Origin: Strigamia acuminata
Lineage: Eukaryota > Arthropoda > Chilopoda > Geophilomorpha > Linotaeniidae
Assembly (NCBI GenBank): GCA_949358305.1
Contig: OX442316.1
Coordinates: 8,620,001-8,680,000, forward strand
DNA: 60,000 nt
Reading direction: 5' to 3'
Position 1 is the stretch's first letter. Every line of letters starts with the position of its first letter. The notes beneath the pieces were generated by a model. It had not been told where the DNA came from, searched no databases, and saw nothing but the letters and a program-made list of their open reading frames with translations. Of this stretch, positions 48,301-59,299 are shown one piece after another. The translations under genes were made by a program, and so were the position numbers.

Positions 48301-50133
48301 TCTGTTAATACAAACGCTTCTGTCTGGGCAGGGAGGAAAGGTGACTGTTATCTGTACAGTTTTGTGTCAAATAACGAGGTAATTAATTGAAAATAATTCG
48401 AAAAGACCACAAAATTGGAAACAAATGATGTTTTAGTCGTTACTGGAATTGGCCGAAGACGATTGTCGATTTTCAATGGATGTGTATCGAGATTCGAAAT
48501 ACATCGTTGGGAATAATAAGTTCATAATTGATCTGAAAGACGAATTGCAATTAGATATTGAAATAAATTCTTTGCGTCATGGTAAATACGCCGTATTTGC
48601 ATTGTAGTTAGGTCGAAACTCAATTTTATGTCTCATCTGTAGACTACGCGGCAATACGCGATATAAAAGTTTACTCGGTCTTGAAAAATCCAAACATTTT
48701 CAGTATTACTGGAAAACAAGAAAGACAAGCTACCAAAATGATATTTTCTTTCAACATTAAAGCAGTTGCGAAATCCGATGTAGGTTTTAAATCGGTTAGA
48801 ACTAGAATCAGAATCTGCATTTTTGGTTTGTTTATTTAGGGACTTTCGTCTGTGATTGTCAGCATGCCAGATGTGTCAATGAAGTGCACTCCTTCGGTCC
48901 ATTTTGTCGTTTATTCCTTTTGTCCTGAGAGCAAAGTTTTTCACTTAAATTACACATTAGTTCCAAACATTACTACGTATAATTATGAATATTTGCCTGT
49001 ATGTTTGATCGTGGTGATGATTGAAATAGTTTCAGTCAAATATCTCATTTATTTTAAGATCAATTACCGACCACCTTCGCAATTTGGTGTTGCAGTTCCT
49101 ACTTCAAAGCACATTTACAATGCAGATCCGAGTGTTCCTCGGTGGCAAGATAAAACGTTGATGTCCCAAGTAACTAGAAATAAGAGAACAGTAATTTAAG
49201 GCAGTGTTAATGTGTGCATTAACAGGCAACGGGAGAATTCAAACAGTGCAAGAATAAAACGGAAAAGGAGCACTGTGGTTGCACTGCGCTGATGGAAGAG
49301 TCGCCATTAGTTGTGTATTCGGATTGTAAAAGAAAAGTGAAATTTTGTTCACATTTTTTTTTATGAAACTTTGCAAATAGAAATTATTTTTAGGTAAGAC
49401 AGATCCGACATTTGACTCACGTTTTACTGAATTTTACTTGGCTTAAACAACAAAACCAACTTGATTGGGCGTCGTTTGTTACCTTAACGGAATTAAATCA
49501 GCGGAAGGATTACAGTGTTTTGAGTAAAAAAAATGAAAGTTAATGGTTTTAACGGTAGTTAATTTTTTTACTCGCAGTGCATGGTGATGTTGAGGTAATT
49601 CCCGATGCCCAGGACATGACTGGATTCTGTAATAATGCGAGATTGTTTCTAAAAGTATATTATTATCCGTCAAATTTAATTATTTTAAAATGTCAAAGTA
49701 CCAATTTCAAGAAGGAATTATAATTATAATTATGAGCTTGTAACTCATAATTATAAGGAACAATTGGCAATCGCAAACTCACTAATGGTTGATTTTTTTT
49801 AAGGGATCAGGTCTGTACCATTTTCGTGTCCATTTACATTCCGATGGCTCAAAATGCAATTTAACAGACGAGTTTCAGGTGAATAGTATTTAAATTCGGT
49901 AATTGTGATGGGGTAATATTGTGTTTCTCTAGGTATATGCACTACCATTGACTTTGCCGTATCCGTTTTATTACATGTGGAATTGCTTAGTCGTAATTAT
50001 AACTGGAGTCGTGCTGTTAGCAACATACATTTGGTACACAATTACTCATCAGTCAACAAACAGATTTCAAAGGCAACATCAAATTAAATCATCATCTGCT
50101 CAATCGACCACTATGGTTTCTACAGAGTCGTAA
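45351..50133 (+). CDS. CATSPERB: CatSper channel auxiliary subunit, beta type most likely
   Basis: About 23 short exons with 45-70-base introns encode roughly 1,150 residues, near the length of vertebrate CatSper beta. A signal peptide (KIVVCLWFLLGGVMVVG) is followed by a long beta-rich ectodomain and a single membrane segment near the C-terminus (WNCLVVIITGVVLLATYIW) with a short Ser/Thr tail. The diagnostic part is the last 250 residues: YRPPSQFGVAVP, YNADPSVPRWQ, GEFKQC followed by CGC, VVYSDCKRKV, VTLTELNQRKDYSV, GLYHFRVHLHSDGSKCNLTD and EFQVYALPLTLPYPF, which follow the CatSper beta C-terminal domain in order. CatSper delta and epsilon share part of this, so the paralogue is not certain. 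The start at 45351 is the first ATG giving the signal peptide. An in-frame 51-base intron in exon 1 is possible, and the join near 46780-46840 is uncertain. In vertebrates it is a subunit of the sperm flagellar calcium channel. AATAAA follows the stop. Confidence 0.8.
49724..49756. repeat. Perfect 13-base inverted repeat in a CatSper intron
   Basis: TTATAATTATGAG (49724-49736) and its exact complement CTCATAATTATAA (49744-49756) flank a 7-base loop. It lies in the intron before the penultimate coding exon and can form a hairpin in the transcript. Confidence 0.85.
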
Positions 50134-50251
50134 ATTGTAGATGTTTTTAAATTGAATAAAATTTTTGGTTTAAAACTTTTTAATTTTTCAAAACAATATC
50201 AACAAAAACAAAAAAAAAATTTAACAAATCAACTTTTTTTCTTTCTTCGTT
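50134..50251. terminator. Shared 3' region of convergent genes
   Basis: Only 118 bases separate the stop codons of the CatSper subunit (+) and the Ig-type protein (-). It contains AATAAA for the plus-strand gene about 22 bases after its stop. The two 3' UTRs probably overlap. Confidence 0.6.
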
Positions 50252-52559
50252 CTAAATCAGTGTGACCTTTTTAACGGCCGTTTCGTCTTCATTCATGAAG
50301 CGAGTGTAAACCTTTTTCTGCGAATGCGGTGGCACCTGAAAAGAAAATAGAAATATTGTGCTTGAAAATGAATTTTGAAAATGCAATTACCACTTGAGCC
50401 AGGCGCTCAATTTGATGACGAACCCGTGGTCTGCTAGCTCGATCGTACAATGCCAACAAGCGACGACCAATGTAGATCATTGTCAATATGGTGACACAGC
50501 TGAGACAGATTACCCCTGCGATCGGGTAGATGTTAGGTATTTCTAAGAGAAATCCCGTGATGTAATAAGACGATTTTTGTGGCGATTGAACGGCTCTTAC
50601 TAGAAAGTTGTTGCAGCATGTGCGGCGACTTCGGTTGGTTCAAAAGGATGCACTGGCCCGACGCGGCGGCTGCCAACACGCTTTTGTCGCACACTCGCAT
50701 TTTGATTTGCAAAGTGATCACTTTGCACAAATGTGGAATAACTATCCCTTCGTGAAGAATAGTGAACACCTACAAACATCCGAATCGATATTTTATGTGA
50801 AAAACGTGTTAGAAGCACAAACTTTCTCTCTCCAAATCCAGTAAAAGCAAGTCACTTGAAATAAACCACAATTTCGGGTAAATTGATCCACATGTTTTAT
50901 ATTGATTGGAACTGCACAAAGATTATACGGTAAGAGTTTTCTCGCAACCATTTTTAAGCTTCAAGCTACCAATTTACCCATTTGTTTCCTTCGTAACAAT
51001 TTCTTACAACTTACTTTCTAAAGGTATGTTGTGGTTTTCGTGATCGATCTCCAATTGCAACACAACCTGCGATTGGTTAACGCTGCATCTCTCTCTCGCG
51101 TTCTTTAGAACAGCTGTTTCAACGCTCGGCATCATAGATGGCTTACTCTTCTTCCAAACAAGGAATGGAGAGGAGGGGACGGAAGTTTTCGTGAACACAT
51201 ACAAATCCGAATTTGGGACGTTACTCGATAAATCGAATTGGCAGAGATCGTTTGGTGCAACTAAAAATTACATTCGTAATTAAATGAATTCAATACACTT
51301 GTATTATGTAAATTGATCATACCGCACACAAGAAATGTGTACGTCATGTCTGCTCCCTTGGCGGTGCAAGTCAACACTTTGGCATAGTTAAATTCGCATT
51401 CAATTTGTAATTGTGGTTTACTATCTTCGTCGTCAATTCTAAGCAAACTGTAAATTCAGTAAATTATTACTTACTAGATTTTAATTTAATTAATTTAATT
51501 CATTACTTGAAGCAGTTGAAAGAAATTTTTGATTCAGGAGCACTCGCAGGGATGCAAACAAGTTCTTCGGATTCTTTTGATCCGATTGCCGAAGTCAAAA
51601 CCAGTTTGGTCGACTCTATAATAGAAATGTACGGGATAAGAATAGAAATTTCTCTTCGCGCGTTTAACAAACCGGCAATTTTCAACGTCAGAGATATTGG
51701 TGGAAATTGTCGAAGAACTTGATCACGGAATGTGCAGGTGAATGCCATGCCACTCAAGTCGTTAAATACTTGGTTTAATTGCATATCGTTGGTCGCTGTC
51801 ATCCAAATCTTCGTCGGATCTCCATATCTACTCAATTCCTAACACGAAAACAATCAAAATCAATAAAGGATGCTTGGAAAGTCAAATTTACTTGAAAATC
51901 TTTGGCACTGTTGGAGACAGGATGGCAAGAAAGATCCACGTCTGACATTGAAACGTAACGTAAGAAATCGTCTCCTAGGTTTGGTGGTCTCAAAAAGTTC
52001 ACATCTGTTTGTAGATTTTGCTGATTTTTAGGAGTTTATTAGAAAATTGACTATTTTTTACCGAAAACTAGCAGCAATGCGGAGTGAGATGCAATTGTTT
52101 GTTGGTCGTTTGCACAACTAATGCATTGATACATTCCAACGTCTTCTTGCGACAAGTTGAAAATTTGCAAAGTGTAATCGACTAATAAGGATATTTTTAT
52201 GGATAAAATAACTGCGTAAAAATGTATTCTCGGGCGATTTTACTGCTCGTATTCGATTCAATTTTGTAATGCTCATTTTCTTCGAGATTAGGCACAGCTG
52301 AAGCTAAACAAATTCCGTTGCGCAGCCATCGAACAGATCCTGGTTTTTCAAGAATGCAGGGCAAACTTACGTTAGAGCCTTCGATAGCTATTATATCGCT
52401 CGGTTCATTTTTGAAATTCTGTGAAACTGATATATCAAAAAGTTTAAGAAAAATGGTTTTTAAGGGGTAAAATGAAGAACCCTCGCCATTGGAATCAGCT
52501 TGTGCCGTTAGAGAGAAAAAGGAAACGATTACGCACATTCGGAGTAACAAATTTGCCAT
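50252..52559 (-). CDS. Immunoglobulin-type single-pass membrane protein, unknown
   Basis: About eight or nine exons encode roughly 530 residues. MANLLLRMCVIVSFFSLTAQA is a signal peptide. A V/I-type Ig domain follows, with SNVSLPC, VRWLRNG and the SIDYTLQIFNLSQEDVGMYQC signature, which assumes a splice inside the first open frame (AGCA|GTAAAA). A second region (DVDLSCHP to MAFTCTFRD) looks like another Ig fold. A cysteine-rich membrane-proximal region follows, then the TM helix (IYPIAGVICLSCVTILTMIYIG) and a basic tail ending KKVTLI. Last exons are 50542-50391 and 50335-50252. The acceptor of the exon before the TM is unresolved (near 50750), as is a probable 54-base intron after the signal peptide. 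I cannot name an orthologue. Its position tail-to-tail with the CatSper subunit invites comparison with Ig-type sperm membrane proteins, but that is inference. Confidence 0.65.
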
Positions 52560-52771
52560 CTGATATTGGACGATATAAATATAAATATAAAAGAATTATT
52601 AACATTAAAAAAAATATATATATCTTACCTCCATCTCCTCCTCCTTCCTTCTGGAACTGAAGGAGTATTCAGATTGTTATTTCACAATTGTTAAGCGTTA
52701 AAACACGCCAATATCGTGTGTTATTGTTGAATGACGTTTTGTTTACACTTGAAAGATTTTTTTTATTCGTT

Positions 52772-54328
52772 TCACGAACCACATACATCAACTATTTCGA
52801 CCAGTCGGGTTTTTTTCATTTCGGTTAACGCTCTTTGAAATAAGAGAAAATAACGGCTAGGAATTACACATCGCACAATCGACTGACCAGACAATAAACG
52901 TTTAACTCCGGCGTAGGACATTAGATTTTCCCACGGAACATCCAATTCAATTTCTTTCAATTTTTGTAACACTCCCTTGTCGCTTACCTTGAACAAAACT
53001 TCATCGTCAAAATACCTGCACCTCAAATTCAAATATTCGACATTTGGACACGAACTCAAAAACGCTATCAAAGCCCAGCGAGCGATTTCGCGATCCTCCC
53101 ATATGCACAACTTGGTTAGAAATGGAAAACTCAAACACTTGAGGTTCTGCGACGTTATGGAGGGGCATATTGTCAAATGTCTCAACGTCAGTTGCTTCAA
53201 ACAGGACTTGAGCTTGATTAGTTCGGTGATATCGCTTAAACTCGTTTTAAACTCGTTGATAAACGTTATGTGTAAATGCAGGACATTCAGCTGAATGAAT
53301 TTGTTGATCAGGGTGAACACTCGGTCGATCCACGAATCGGTGCAGATTTTGTTCTCCAAATACAATTTCAACAAGTTTACGTTGTGGCAATAAAAGGTGA
53401 CCATTTCTAAGGTGACCAATTCGCAACTGTCCAGGTTCAAACTGAGCGCTTCCAACTTATTTTCGGACTTGATGATTTCTTTGCACATTTCCTGCGGCGA
53501 ATTGTGGTGCATTTTGGTCGAGCAGGACGTCAGTTGTTTCAAGTTGCGAATCGAATCGAGAATAAAGAACAACAAATGTGAACTTGGCACAGCTATCTCG
53601 AGGGAAATGAGTGTTTCTTTTGCTTTTGATTGCGGAGAACACAATTCCATGATCCCGTCTTTGGTTACACTGGTGCGTCGCAGTTTCAGACGAGTTAGTG
53701 GCAGTTTAGCCAAATGCTTGATTGCATTACGACTTACACTGCCACCTTCCATTTCTATTACACTTAAGTTGGATGCTACGATGCATAATTGAGCGCAATC
53801 TGGTTCCAGTAATTTCAAACTAGGAAGTTTTAAGGATCTAAGTCGCTGCGGAATTGATTAGTTAAGACAGAAAAAGAATTAAAATTAGAAATCTTGTGTT
53901 TACTTACTCTCATTTTGAAGCCACATGCATCTAGAAAGAGGGAGAAATTAAATGATGCGTAATCCGAGGGCATGTGTAAATGTTTTCTTTCCTCCGAGTA
54001 GAATAAATTGATGTAATTTGCTGAGAGTTTCTTAGCGACGATTAAGTCTAGTAATTTACATCGGATCGAGCAAGCTGGCGAGAATTAATTATCGGATGAA
54101 CGAGCGGTGGATGAAGAAGTGTGAAATAAACTTACGGATGTCTCGGAAATACTTTTCAAACGATTTGCAAAATTCTTCATACTCAAAGGAATGTTGCATC
54201 TGGATTAAAATCTTGATGATACAGTCAATGGTTAGATCATTCAGTGCCTTTATACGCATATTTGAGCGGTATTCTGACGAGAATCGGGTGTGTGGGAGTA
54301 AATCTGATTTCAGTTCATTAAAATTCAA
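52772..54328 (-). CDS. F-box/leucine-rich-repeat-like protein
   Basis: Three exons, 54328-54136, 54074-53908 and 53845-52772, join in frame for 477 residues. The N-terminal ALNDLTIDCIIKILIQM fits a divergent F-box helix (LPxExxxxIL pattern), after which leucine-rich units recur: LPLTRLKLRRTSVTKDGI, LEALSLNLDSCELVTLEM, LNVLHLHITFINEF, LKQLTLRHLTICPSI, CPNVEYLNLRCRYF. Such proteins are substrate receptors of SCF ubiquitin ligases, the F-box binding Skp1. No signal or membrane segment is present. The repeats are irregular, as in other arthropod F-box/LRR proteins, and I cannot assign an orthologue. The ATG at 54328 is the first in the open frame. Confidence 0.7.
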
Positions 54329-54538
54329 TAATTTGGTTTACGCAGCGGTATACATAGTCTTTGAAATTGATGGTAGAGCTACGAGAAATGAATGAACAAT
54401 AAATTGACAGTTGCCAAAAATGATATTGTTAAGCGTCCAACAAAGCAAGCAACAGTAATATTCGATGCGCTGTGTAGTGCATGTTTAAACAATAAAATTA
54501 ATTACGATTGCTTACGTTTTTATTATTATTATTATTAT

Positions 54539-54700
54539 TTTAAAAATATTTTAATACTTTTATGTTTAAAATATTTTAATACTTTTATTGTTTAAAATAT
54601 TTTAATACTTTTATTGTTTAAAATATTTTAATGTTTTTATTATTTTGAATATTTTTATTATTTTGAATATTTTTTTATTACTTTTATTTTTATATTTACT
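54539..54700. repeat. AT-rich 26-base tandem repeat
   Basis: Units of AAAATATTTTAATACTTTTA plus TGTTT recur at 54542, 54568, 54594 and 54620 with a period of 26, followed by two copies of an 18-base relative (TTATTATTTTGAATATTT). The array fills the gap between the F-box gene promoter and the 3' end of the kinase gene. Confidence 0.85.
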
Positions 54701-54759
54701 AAATATTGTTTTATTTACTAAATATTTTACATTTCTCAAATCATGACTGGGATGCGCAA

Positions 54760-55947
<1,188 letters not shown>

Positions 55948-56146
55948 CTAATTTTTTTTTTAATTTTCAAAAATTTAAAATTGCTTCTTGCTGACTATGC
56001 AACCATTTTTACGAGAAATGACAGAAAATGATCCACTTACATTATTCAATAAAAATGTAACAATACAAATTTTACATAGCATTAAGCATTATTTCATTCG
56101 CGACAATAGACAATAGAAAAGATTGTTTGTTTGTTTGTTGAGGAAT

Positions 56147-56887
56147 TTAGCGGGCACACAAGCCCATTCCATTGCAAAGTGAATCATTTGGTACAATAGC
56201 GGCCCGTTTTTGGATATTGGTCTTTTCTGGAGGTGATTGGAAGTCGATAGAAGGTGAATTTGGATTCATTTTTGCTATTTTCATCGCTCGTTTTTGTTGA
56301 ATGCTGGGTATCCCGATGACTAGTGATGTGATTATTGAAGCCACAATTAGGATGGATAGTACGGTGACTAGGACGCAATCTCTTCGAGTGCAAATGCATC
56401 TGGATATAGAAATATATTTTTTATTGAATTTGCTTTGTGCTATTTTAATGTAATTTGATTGAATTTCAACTGATTCGTGTTATTTTCCCATGTAATCGTA
56501 ATTTTTCACCTGAGATGTGATAACATTTCATAGATATTAATTGTATCTGATAACGGATCCCAAGATTTATTGAGAAACCGTAAAATAAGAGAAAAATAAG
56601 CAAAAAAAAAATAATAAGAAATGATTCTACTGTATTTTCTACATAAAATTCATTTCCTGTATAAAATTAGTGTTTATAACATAAAAATTTACCGGATTTA
56701 TAACACTATTTTTTTTAAAAAAATCACTTTTTCGGCATTTCGTTTCTCATTGATTTACGAATACTCACTTTACTGGTCTTCCTACATCTTCATCGTAGTC
56801 CTGCCCACTTGAAGGAAGTGCACCATAACCTTTGTACTGTTTTTCCCTACTATTACTGCGTTGGATAAGCTCCTCTCGCTCTGCCAT
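56147..56887 (-). CDS. Type II membrane protein resembling the N-terminus of gamma-glutamyltransferase
   Basis: Two exons, 56887-56769 and 56399-56147, give 123 residues from the ATG of MAEREELIQRSNSREKQY; the open frame continues upstream to 56959 and could be longer. A cytoplasmic tail of about 40 residues is followed by CICTRRDC, a membrane anchor (VLVTVLSILIVASIITSLVI) and a luminal stem. The last 20 residues, KRAAIVPNDSLCNGMG then LCAR and stop, match the first luminal motif of GGT large subunits (AAV..D...CS.IG). The protein stops where a GGT would go on for over 400 residues, so it has no catalytic part. It could be a degraded GGT copy or a short anchor protein derived from one. The second GGT piece lies just upstream on the same strand. 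Confidence 0.5.
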
Positions 56888-57221
56888 TGCTACCGATAGG
56901 TCATGTGCCGCATTGGCAAGGTGTAGACGAGTAATTACACCACATGTGGACTGTTCCAAAACATTATCAAGGATGATTACAAATCAAAAAAAGACGAAGG
57001 TCAGTCTGATTAAACTTTTCCAAACAGGAGTACAGAGTTCACTTCCAACTAAAAGAACATAGTTTGGAAACACACACTCAAGGAAAAGGCCACATTGTTT
57101 ATCCATGACAAAACAATTTAACTGTTCACAAAAGTAATTACAATATAAAAAAAATAATTTTTCTTTTGTTTTCCTTTTTTGTTTTTCTTTTTTATTTACA
57201 AAAATTTATATTTTCCTCTTT

Positions 57222-57632
57222 TTAAAAGCCTGCCGTTGAGCCGTTTTTTCGAAAGTCAGCACAAGCATGAATTAATCGATCAGAGTGTCTGTGTATGGCA
57301 ACGACGCTCGACCCTCTTGCAGCATGAACTACTGCCCTATGTCCCATCTTTCTCAGCTTTCGACTAATTGCCTAGAAATAAAAATAAAATAATCTGAAAT
57401 GAGTAAAAGTCTAAAAATAAGTCTGATGTACTTCGGGAAAGCCTTCTTCCAGTTGAATCTCGTTGGGTAATAATCCTTTTCGGATAACATCTCTTAAAAT
57501 AAAATACAAATCAATTAATTGTGGTGTGTAATATTGCGATTGAATTTGATTTTTACATGCCAACTTGAGAACAAGGTCCCGCGTCACTGCTCACAGCCGC
57601 CTCATTGTATGTGCCAAGGGGGTTAGTGTCGG
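57222..57632 (-). pseudogene. Gamma-glutamyltransferase-like fragment lacking the catalytic middle
   Basis: Three exon-like blocks with good splice sites and agreeing phases: 57632-57557, 57492-57432 and 57371-57222. The first encodes NPLGTYNEAAVSSDAGPCSQ, the start of the GGT large subunit. The second and third encode LLPNEIQLEEGFPE, then LRKMGHRA, SSVVAIHRHSD and ADFRKNGSTAGF with a stop, matching the end of the GGT small subunit (LPN.I..E.GFPE, GH, S.VQAI, SDPRKGG.PAGY). About 400 residues between are absent, including the catalytic threonine and the glycine-rich oxyanion loop, so it cannot be an active GGT. No start codon or anchor exon is found between it and PEX7, only about 190 bases away. 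The frames are open, so it may still be transcribed. Confidence 0.6.
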
Positions 57633-57825
57633 CTGGTTTAGACGCCCACGCCAGGGTTGAGTTGATTGAATACGAAAGCCAGATGGATTAAACGGCCATT
57701 TTCTTTATACAATAATAAAAGGAAATGGAATGCGAAACAATGTTTATTTCTGAAGCCAATTAAATTAATTGACTGTTCTGTTTGTTTTGTCAACGGAGAA
57801 TTTTTACATCACAATATAATTAGTT

Positions 57826-59299
57826 TTATTGTTTCATTCCAGGAATGAAAATCTGGATTAATTTATCCCAAGAGCAGTCGGCAATTAACCCAGGAGTATG
57901 AAGACTTAAATCGAGGCCGTGCACGAATTCGGAGTGATGATCAATTACATCACATGTGTCGAGTCCATCGTTTGCCAACGTCCAGATTCTACCGAATAAC
58001 AATTAATAATGATTAATGAAGCACTGTATTATAAAAAACTAATAATTACCTTGTGGAAAAATCGTATGATGTAGATACTAGGATATTTTCATAGTGTGGA
58101 GAGAACTAAATGGTAAGTAAATTTTATCGTTACAGAGTAATTAGGTCTTTTTTATTTTTATTTTTACAAGTAAGTCTAACTTACTAGTACTCGCCTAACT
58201 GCATATCTATGACCGGGCAACTCAATTGCTGGTACGGTTGAGTTACGAATATCCCAGCAACGAATAAGGCCTTCTGACGCTCCAGTGGCGATTAAATACT
58301 TACAAAAATAGATATTTACATTCAGTTATTATTTTGTATTATTTTTTTTTGGCTGTTAATTTAATACTTGGTTGTATTTATTCCAATCACAGCTTAGTAT
58401 TTCTGCATCGTGTGCACGTATTACTTGTGTAGGTTGTTTGCTGTGAATATTCCATAAACGCAGGTATCCATCTCCTGCAACAATATTTCTATTTATTTAC
58501 TGGAAATGAAAATGCTATAACATTTCACCTGAGACAGATGCAAATGTATCTCTGATTTGAGGCGACCAAACAGCGTTGTAAACATAATGCTGATGATCGT
58601 CAAAAGAGTGCACAAAATTCCCATGGTGGACATCCCACTTATAAAAAGAACAATATTATTAATAGTTATATGATAATTTTGCGAGTTTTCTTTGGTTTAT
58701 TTATAAGTTACCAATTTAACTGTTTGATCCCATGAACTACTTATAAAATTATCACCTGTCCTTGTTTGATTCCATTGTACGCTGTATACCTAGAAGAAAG
58801 GATTTTTAATTAGTACGACAATTTGTTAGTGTTTACATTAATTTACCTCCTTTAGGTGACCGCTGTAGGTACGTATTGCACTCTGTAATACATAATAGGC
58901 TACCACTAACTGATGGGATCTGTATTTTATTTACAATTCATACATGTGGTTGCTGAGTATTCCATAACTGGACGGTGCCATCTCCAGCTGCAGCAACCAA
59001 AATTTCAGGATTTACTTCGCTCCAACTCAAATCTAAAAGACTATCTTTCCATACAAATTGTGTTGATAATGAAATAATTCTGTTTGGATCAAGATGAAGA
59101 AGGTGTCCAAAACCCCGTCCTGAAACGAGATGTTTATGTTTTAGATGCAAATTATACCAAAACAGTTTGAGGTCATACCATAGAGTCCGAAGTTCTCAGA
59201 CGAAGCACAGGCCAATTGAGTTGAGGAAAATGGGGAGAATTTTACAGCGTTTGGGTAACTATTTTCTAAGCGAAAAGTACTTGATATTTGTTTTGTCAT
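57826..59299 (-). CDS. PEX7: Peroxisomal PTS2 receptor
   Basis: WD40 protein that binds matrix enzymes bearing the PTS2 signal and delivers them to the peroxisomal import machinery. About nine small exons run from the ATG at 59299 (MTKQISSTFRLENSYPNAVK) to the stop at 57826, with all phases agreeing. Six to seven WD repeats are visible: FSPFSSTQLACASSENFGLY, then GDGTVQLWN, SSSWDQTVKLWD, SGDGYLRLWN, TGASEGLIRCWD, STSYDFSTRIW, and the family-specific C-terminus HHSEFVHGLDLSLHTPGLIA followed by DCSWDKLI. The length (about 320 residues) matches PEX7. Its presence implies a working PTS2 pathway in this organism. Two AGGTGGCGC words lie in its promoter. Confidence 0.93.

Noticed and set aside
49003-49041. 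GTATGT...TTTCAG segment in a long CatSper exon, considered as a 37-base intron
   Set aside because: Removing it breaks the frame, and the uninterrupted frame leads directly into the conserved YRPPSQFGV segment.
53397-53792. 131-residue plus-strand frame opposite the F-box/LRR gene
   Set aside because: Antisense shadow; the minus-strand frame has leucine repeats and phase-consistent introns.
56041-56090. A short open frame (MLCKICIVTFLL) ending at a GTAAGT donor, considered as the TSSK first exon
   Set aside because: It ends in phase 0, whereas the next kinase exon needs phase 1, so the join would put the kinase out of frame.
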